Below are positions 20,234 through 24,356 of a stretch of 24,356 nucleotides of DNA, piece by piece. Source of the DNA: JAMCZZ01 sp964363695 (GTDB taxonomy: Bacteria > Patescibacteriota > UBA1384 > XYA2-FULL-43-10 > 1-14-0-10-43-13); contig CAYIJI010000009.1 in NCBI GenBank assembly GCA_964363695.1, positions 1 through 24,356 of the forward strand, given 5' to 3'. Each line of letters begins with the position of its first letter. The stretch's first letter is position 1. Under the pieces are notes generated by a model that did no database searches, was not told the origin of the DNA, and was given only the letters and a program-made list of their open reading frames with translations. A program made the position numbers and the translations under genes.

Positions 20234-20791
20234 TTAAATCTTCATAATCTCTGCTTCTTTCTCAGAGATTATTTTGTCAATTTCTTTATTCTTTTCCAAT
20301 GTCAATTTATTTAGCTCTTCTTCCGCACCATACTTATCGTCTTCTGTCGCCTCATTATTCTTAACTGCTCCTTGCACCTTTGCCCAAGCATCTCCGCGTA
20401 TATTTCTAACTGCGACTTTAGCCCCTTCTCCCAATCTTTTGACTTGACCGACAATTTCTTTTCTTCTTTCTTCAGTCATTGGAGGCAAAACCAGCCTAAC
20501 CTGAGTGCCGTCATTGATCGGAGACAAACCAATGTCGGAAGATCGTATTGCTGATTCGATATCTGATAGAGCATTTTTATCCCACGGTTTGATTGCAATC
20601 ACTGTTGGTTCTGGAACTGTGATTGACGCCATCTCTCTAATCGCAGTTTTACTTCCATAATAGGGGACAAGAATCCCATCGAGAATACTGGCATTTGCCC
20701 GTCCGGTCCGAATCCTTTGTAGTTCAAGAATAAGATTATCAATCGAACTTTTCATCTTCGGCTTGATTTCTGAAATTATTTGATCAATCAT
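20234..20791 (-). CDS. frr: Ribosome recycling factor
   Basis: Splits post-termination ribosomes together with EF-G. At 185 residues it is full length. Family features include the N-terminal LQRIRTGRANASILDGILVPYYGS stretch, VPEPTVIAIKPWDKNALSDIE, the LPPMTEERRKEIVGQVKRLGEGAKVAVRNIRGDA motif and the helical C-terminus ending in EAEIMKI. The ATG has a strong AAGGAG site and lies 8 bases after the pyrH stop, so the two are co-translated as in most bacteria. Confidence 0.97.
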   Translation of the reverse strand: MIDQIISEIKPKMKSSIDNLILELQRIRTGRANASILDGILVPYYGSKTAIREMASITVPEPTVIAIKPWDKNALSDIESAIRSSDIGLSPINDGTQVRLVLPPMTEERRKEIVGQVKRLGEGAKVAVRNIRGDAWAKVQGAVKNNEATEDDKYGAEEELNKLTLEKNKEIDKIISEKEAEIMKI

Positions 20792-20799
20792 TTTTCTCC

Positions 20800-21513
20800 T
20801 TAGTCAATAATAGTGCCGATTTTTTCACCCATTACCGCTTTTTTGATATTTCCCCGTTTCATTAATTCAAAAACAAGAATGGGAAGCTTATTGTCCATAC
20901 ATAAAGTCAAGGCAGTATTATCCATTACCTTGTAGCCTTTATTGACTAAATCCAAATAGTGTAATTGAGGGATTTTCTTGGCATCATAAAACTTTTGAGG
21001 ATCTTTAGTATAAACTCCATCAACCTTAGTTGCTTTAAAAACAATTTGGCAGTCAAGCTCACATGCTCTAAGTGCTGCCGCTGTATCGGTGGAAAAATGA
21101 AAACTACCGGTACCGCCGCCAATTATGACCACTTTGCCGTCCTTCAAATCCTCTAGAGCCTTTTCGTGTGAATAACTTGCGCAAATTTTTGGCATATCCA
21201 CAGCAGAATAAACTTTATTAGTCACTTCAATTTTACTTAAAGCATGCCCTAGTGCAAGGGAATTCATTACAATCCCAAGCATCCCGATTCGGTCGCCGGT
21301 AATTCTATCGTAACCTTTACCCTCCGCATCTCTTCCTCGGGAAATGTTACCGCCCCCAAAAACAATTGCTACTTCAGCTCCCGTTTCGCTAACCTCTTTA
21401 ATTTCAGAAGCAATAAAATCAGCAACTTCTACATCAATGCCAAAATTCTGTGAGCCCAATAGAACTTCACCAGAAAGTTTGAGTAGTATCCGTTTATATT
21501 TAAGTCCTGCCAT
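20800..21513 (-). CDS. pyrH: UMP kinase
   Basis: Phosphorylates UMP to UDP (amino-acid-kinase fold), feeding RNA, cell-wall and sugar-nucleotide synthesis. Motifs: KRILLKLSGEVL (N-terminal Lys/Gly phosphate loop), IVFGGGNISRGRD, the DRIGMLGIVMNSLALGHAL helix, GGGTGSFHFSTDTAAALRACEL, and the DGVYTKDPQKF loop. It is 237 residues, complete. The start ATG at 21513 has only a weak ribosome site and is 17 bases downstream of the tsf stop, so translation may be coupled. Confidence 0.97.
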   Translation of the reverse strand: MAGLKYKRILLKLSGEVLLGSQNFGIDVEVADFIASEIKEVSETGAEVAIVFGGGNISRGRDAEGKGYDRITGDRIGMLGIVMNSLALGHALSKIEVTNKVYSAVDMPKICASYSHEKALEDLKDGKVVIIGGGTGSFHFSTDTAAALRACELDCQIVFKATKVDGVYTKDPQKFYDAKKIPQLHYLDLVNKGYKVMDNTALTLCMDNKLPILVFELMKRGNIKKAVMGEKIGTIID

Positions 21514-21530
21514 AATATTAATGTAGCAGA

Positions 21531-22124
21531 TTAAAGACCGATTTCAAACCTTGCAAACCTAGAAATGACAATATTTTCTCCGATTTTTTGGATTTTGCTT
21601 GCCAAGAGATCAGCGATGGTTATTTCTTGATCTTTGATGAAAGGCTGATTCAAAAGGCATACCTCTGAATAATACCTTTCAAGCTTGCCGTTAATGATCT
21701 TCTCAACTATCTCAGCTGGTTTTTTTTCAGCGGCAACTTGTTCCTCTAAAATCTTTCTCTCCTTTTCGATTTCTTCCGCTGGAATCTCTTCTTTTGAAAT
21801 GTATTTTGGATTTACTGCTGCAATATGAAGCGCTATATCATGAACAAATGACTTAAATTCTTCGTTCTTGGCAACAAAATCGGTTTCAGATAAAACTTCA
21901 ACTAAAACACCGATTTGATCGCCGTTGTGAATGTAGGATTCAACTATTCCAGCTTTAGTAGTCCGTTCAGATTTCTGAGCAGCTTTAGTTATACCTTTTT
22001 TTCGGAGAAGATCAAGCGCTTTTTCCTCATCTCCGTTAGCTTCAATAAGAGCTTTTTTACATTCCATCATAGGCAAACCTGTCTTGGCTCTGAACTCAGC
22101 TATTTGTTGTGCAGTAATGTCCAT
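21531..22124 (-). CDS. tsf: Translation elongation factor Ts, short form
   Basis: Nucleotide exchange factor for EF-Tu. The N-terminal UBA-like module and signature LRAKTG-like stretch read FRAKTGLPMMECKKALIEANGDEEKALDLLRKKG (12-45), followed by the KAGIVESYIH and LVEVLSETDFVAKNEEF core motif. At 197 residues it is short, like Thermus EF-Ts, with one core domain and a reduced C-terminal part rather than the 280-residue E. coli form. The ATG follows AAGGAGTAAA. It is second in the rpsB-tsf-pyrH-frr run. Confidence 0.96.
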   Translation of the reverse strand: MDITAQQIAEFRAKTGLPMMECKKALIEANGDEEKALDLLRKKGITKAAQKSERTTKAGIVESYIHNGDQIGVLVEVLSETDFVAKNEEFKSFVHDIALHIAAVNPKYISKEEIPAEEIEKERKILEEQVAAEKKPAEIVEKIINGKLERYYSEVCLLNQPFIKDQEITIADLLASKIQKIGENIVISRFARFEIGL

Positions 22125-22140
22125 TTTACTCCTTATTTAT

Positions 22141-22323
22141 CATTGGCCATTGATCATTGTACATTTATTTTACCATTTACAAATTTATTAATTATTTAAA
22201 TGATCAAATGATAAATAAATGATCAATGAAAAATGTGAAATGAAAAATTTATTATTTATTTAAATGATCAAATGATAAATAAATGATCAATGAAAAATGT
22301 GAAATGAAAAATTTATTATTTAT
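22141..22323. repeat. Tandem 64 bp AT-rich repeat (two copies) with inverted flank
   Basis: The sequence 22192-22259 is repeated without error at 22256-22323 (period 64). Each unit contains AAATGATCAAATGATAAAT and GATCAATGAAAAATG. The segment 22141-22170 (CATTGATCATT...CATTTATTT) is inverted relative to the unit, so long hairpins are possible. The rpsB stop codon lies in the last copy. It fills the gap between rpsB and tsf. Confidence 0.85.
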
Positions 22324-23020
22324 GTTCCTGCGTTTTTGCTAAACCCTTATTTTCTTTTATGACTCGTGAAAGCAAATTAGCAAATAGTTCGATTGATTTA
22401 GTGGCGTCATCATTGGCTGGAATTGGATACTGGACATCGGTTGGATCCATATTTGTATCAACCATTCCAATAACAGGAATTTTCTCAAGATTAGCTTCTC
22501 TCAAAGCATTTTTTTCGTCGTGAACACCCAAGAGGATCAAGGCATCTGGCTTTTTCTCAAGGTTTACCAGTCCGCCAAAAAGTTTTTCGCCCTTTTCCAC
22601 GACTTCTCTAAGCTTGGATAATTCCTTTTTGGAGAGTTTTGCGTTAGATGTTTCCAATTCTTCTTTTTGTGTTTTAAATTTTTTGATAGCAATTTTAATA
22701 GTCTCAAAATTTGTCAAAGTTCCACCAACCCAACGAACATTAATATAAGGCATTCCGCAATTTATAGCCGCCTTTTTAACAATTTCTCCGGCTTGCTTTT
22801 TTGACCCTACAAAAACAATTGTTTTACCAAAAGAAGCTAGTTCTCGAATATAAGCAACGGCCTTTTCTAACTCTTCCTCAGTTTTTTCCAAATTAATAAC
22901 AGAAACCCCATTCTTGGCCATAAAAATGTAAGGCTCCATCTTTGGGTTCCATCTAGAGGTCTTATGACCAAAATGAACACCGGCATCCAACATCTCGCGA
23001 AGAGAAGGTAGGTTTACCAT
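22316..23020 (-). CDS. rpsB: 30S ribosomal protein S2
   Basis: Small-subunit ribosomal protein S2, 234 residues. Signatures: LREMLDAGVHFGHKTSRWNPKM (6-27), YIFMAKNGVSVINLEKT, VGSKKQAGEIVKKAA, YINVRWVGGTLTNFETI, and the C-terminal VIGMVDTNMDPTDVQYPIPANDDATKSIELF. It starts the operon rpsB-tsf-pyrH-frr-rseP-proS. The ATG has an AAAGGAAA site. The last codon and stop fall in the tandem repeat, without apparent damage. The leader of about 125 bases holds a hairpin that may be a regulatory site. Confidence 0.97.
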   Translation of the reverse strand: MVNLPSLREMLDAGVHFGHKTSRWNPKMEPYIFMAKNGVSVINLEKTEEELEKAVAYIRELASFGKTIVFVGSKKQAGEIVKKAAINCGMPYINVRWVGGTLTNFETIKIAIKKFKTQKEELETSNAKLSKKELSKLREVVEKGEKLFGGLVNLEKKPDALILLGVHDEKNALREANLEKIPVIGMVDTNMDPTDVQYPIPANDDATKSIELFANLLSRVIKENKGLAKTQEHK

Positions 23021-23051
23021 TGGTTTCCTTTCGATAATTCCTTTTAACTGC

Positions 23052-23092
23052 CACTCAACCTCGGATCTCTCCGAAGGAATTTGAGATGAGTG
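23052..23092 (-). promoter_or_regulatory. Hairpin in the rpsB leader
   Basis: In the rpsB 5' leader, CACTCA pairs with TGAGTG, CTC with GAG and TCC with GGA around a 3-base loop (41 bases total). A GCCAGCTGGC palindrome lies further upstream (23115-23124). Leaders of rpsB are known sites of S2 autoregulation in some bacteria; whether this one works so is inference. Confidence 0.4.
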
Positions 23093-23153
23093 TGATTATT
23101 TACTCTTCGATCCGCCAGCTGGCAGACTTAGGCGATTTATTAAAAACAATGCT

Positions 23154-23182
23154 ACTTTAACATAAAGCTGAAATAAAAACAA
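23154..23182 (-). promoter_or_regulatory. Candidate promoter of the rpsB operon
   Basis: On the minus strand, TTGTTT (23177-23182) and TAAAGT (23154-23159) are 17 bases apart, with TGT before the -10 box. It lies back to back with the plsY promoter. Confidence 0.55.
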
Positions 23183-23200
23183 TATTAGAGCGTAAAATTC

Positions 23201-23229
23201 TTGATAAAGCTCGCTGTTAATGTTAGTAT
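23201..23229 (+). promoter_or_regulatory. Candidate promoter of plsY
   Basis: TTGATA (23201-23206) and TAGTAT (23224-23229) are exactly 17 bases apart with TGT just before the -10 box. The predicted start near 23236 leaves a leader of about 43 bases including the ribosome binding site. Confidence 0.65.
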
Positions 23230-23278
23230 GCGATCAGCAGATTTCAAACAATACCATCGATAGAAGGGAGAGACAACT

Positions 23279-24356
23279 GTGGTAAACGTGTGGATTATTG
23301 GTATCTGTCTTGTGACTTTTGCCTATCTTTACGGAGCAATGCCATTTGGCTTGTGGATCGGGAAATTGGTAAAAGGCAGGAACTTTGACATCAGGGATTG
23401 GGGCTCCGGTAACATCGGAGCAACCAATGCCGTGAAAATTCTGAAATGGGCTGGCTTATTGGTCTTGATCGCCGATACTTCCAAAGGCTACATTCCAGTT
23501 TTCATGGCAAAAGAACTAGGGTTCAGCCAATGGTTGGTAGCAGCATGTCTGCTTGCCCCTGGTATCGGACACTTCCGTTCAGTCTGGATGTATTGGATGG
23601 AAGGCAAATTCTCAGGCGGCAAGTCTGTCGCTACTTTTTGGGCAGCATCGCTTGCTCTCAGCGCTCCATTTGGCGGGTTAATTCTTGCTGTTTGGGTGAT
23701 CGCCGTGCTTATAACCGGTTATGTTTCAGCTGGATCAATGATCGCTGTTCTTGCCGCTTTTATCTTGACTTGGGTTTTTCATTTAGATCCAATCTTCAAG
23801 GTGATCTACGGTTTGGTTGCGATTCTCATTATTTATGCCCATGCTCGCAATATCGGGCGAATAATCCAGAAAACAGAGCCGAAATGGTACGAGAAACGCG
23901 GCGCCCATAACTTAATCGGCGGCGAGGCTGTTTCATCTTTCGGAACTCATCCTTTGTCTCTGACAGATTTCAAGCAGAGTCTGCTTTCTAAGTGGCTCTA
24001 CGATGCTTGTCAGAGTGGAAAGGTATCCGAAAGAATAGTCTGTGAGTTGGTCGCCAAATACGGCAAGGTAATGGAATATGACCAAATCACCGGCATCGTG
24101 ACCAAGACCGGGCGAAAAGCCAGAGTGCTTCTCAAAGGAATCATGCTTTTACCAGATCAACTTCTGAGAAAAGATCCTCGGAACCCAAAACTATATGATC
24201 CTGAGATGGCAGTAGTCCTGGACAATTCACTTAAAGCGGGAGCTGTGTTATCACAACGAGGTGGAGCGGTTGATTTCGGCCTTGGAGCACTACTTTCCTC
24301 GGTTTCCCCTAATGGTGGAGAGGATCTTCAAAAGTGGTGCGAGGATCGTCGACTAA
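23279..24356 (+). CDS. plsY: Glycerol-3-phosphate acyltransferase PlsY with a long C-terminal extension (partial)
   Basis: The frame opens at GTG 23279 (AGAAGGGAGAG upstream) and has no stop before the window end: at least 359 residues. Residues 1-200 are PlsY, which uses acyl-phosphate to acylate glycerol 3-phosphate at the membrane. Motif 1 is WGSGNIGATNA (41-51), with DTSKG (66-70) following; motif 2 is GIGHFRSVW...GKFSGGKSVATF (95-120), where Ser116 replaces the Gly of the usual GGKGVAT; motif 3 is ARNIGRIIQKTEP (189-201). Hydrophobic helices occur near 4-28, 55-75, 85-100, 120-165 and 172-187. Residues 202-359+ are a soluble, non-PlsY region with no motif I recognise (notable stretches VMEYDQITGIVTKTGRKARV and LSQRGGAVDFGLGALLSS). 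PlsY is normally about 200 residues, so this is a fusion or a new extension. Confidence 0.85.
   Translation, partial: MVNVWIIGICLVTFAYLYGAMPFGLWIGKLVKGRNFDIRDWGSGNIGATNAVKILKWAGLLVLIADTSKGYIPVFMAKELGFSQWLVAACLLAPGIGHFRSVWMYWMEGKFSGGKSVATFWAASLALSAPFGGLILAVWVIAVLITGYVSAGSMIAVLAAFILTWVFHLDPIFKVIYGLVAILIIYAHARNIGRIIQKTEPKWYEKRGAHNLIGGEAVSSFGTHPLSLTDFKQSLLSKWLYDACQSGKVSERIVCELVAKYGKVMEYDQITGIVTKTGRKARVLLKGIMLLPDQLLRKDPRNPKLYDPEMAVVLDNSLKAGAVLSQRGGAVDFGLGALLSSVSPNGGEDLQKWCEDRRL

Noticed and set aside
23446..23910. A 154-residue open frame at the right end
   Set aside because: It lies in another frame of plsY, whose frame shows the SGNIGATN and GGKSVAT motifs; the translation has no family features.

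Overview
The window looks like part of a small, AT-rich bacterial chromosome. The best guess is a Candidate Phyla Radiation (Patescibacteria) organism. This is inferred from compact housekeeping proteins (EF-Ts of about 197 residues, an INS-less prolyl-tRNA synthetase), a solitary PaaX/Cas2-like regulator, a group 3b-type [NiFe] hydrogenase beside glycolytic genes, and many dispersed palindromic repeats. UGA is used as a stop codon (for example at 5977-5979 and at the end of uvrC), so the code is the standard bacterial one. The lineage is an inference and was not checked by any search.

Layout. Positions 86-2491, minus strand: class II aldolase (fba), a GIY-YIG nuclease ORF and phosphoglycerate kinase (pgk). 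Positions 2671-7307, plus strand: a cytoplasmic hydrogenase operon hydB-hydG-hydD-(small membrane protein)-hydA, interrupted by repeats and by a second GIY-YIG ORF. Positions 7408-9178, plus: an ABC exporter whose ATPase gene is frameshifted and whose permease is intact. Positions 9175-9906, minus: a family 2 glycosyltransferase. Positions 10099-10713, plus: a PaaX/Cas2-like regulator between two matching 44-46 bp palindromes. Positions 10886-15356, minus: yvcK, tpiA, gap, an unknown 250-residue protein, the hydrogenase chaperone hypC and a 123-residue unknown. Positions 15632-17107, minus: uvrC with two repeat-derived insertions and no C-terminal HhH region. Positions 17174-17662, plus: a possible small structured RNA and a HEAT-like small protein. 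Positions 17673-23020, minus: rpsB-tsf-pyrH-frr-rseP-proS. Positions 23279-24356, plus: plsY with a long unknown C-terminal extension that runs off the window.

How the genes fit together. Fba, TpiA, Gap, Pgk and the YvcK-family factor give the core of central carbon metabolism, which produces reduced cofactor at Gap. The HydBGDA complex would reoxidise NAD(P)H with release of H2, or run in reverse. HypC, encoded next to gap, is a maturation chaperone for the large subunit. The rpsB-to-proS block covers translation, UMP synthesis and membrane proteolysis, and PlsY points to phospholipid synthesis.

The most striking layer is the repeats. Several families of imperfect palindromes are present. 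They sit between genes, in frame inside hydB and uvrC, between a Shine-Dalgarno sequence and its start codon (with a likely ATT/ATTA target duplication), and around both GIY-YIG ORFs. One GIY-YIG ORF lies at the apex of a palindrome whose uninterrupted relative is present 2 kb upstream. This suggests that small single-gene GIY-YIG elements may move with, or into, these palindromes. There is no gene-free stretch longer than 300 bases; the larger gaps hold repeats, promoters or terminators as listed.
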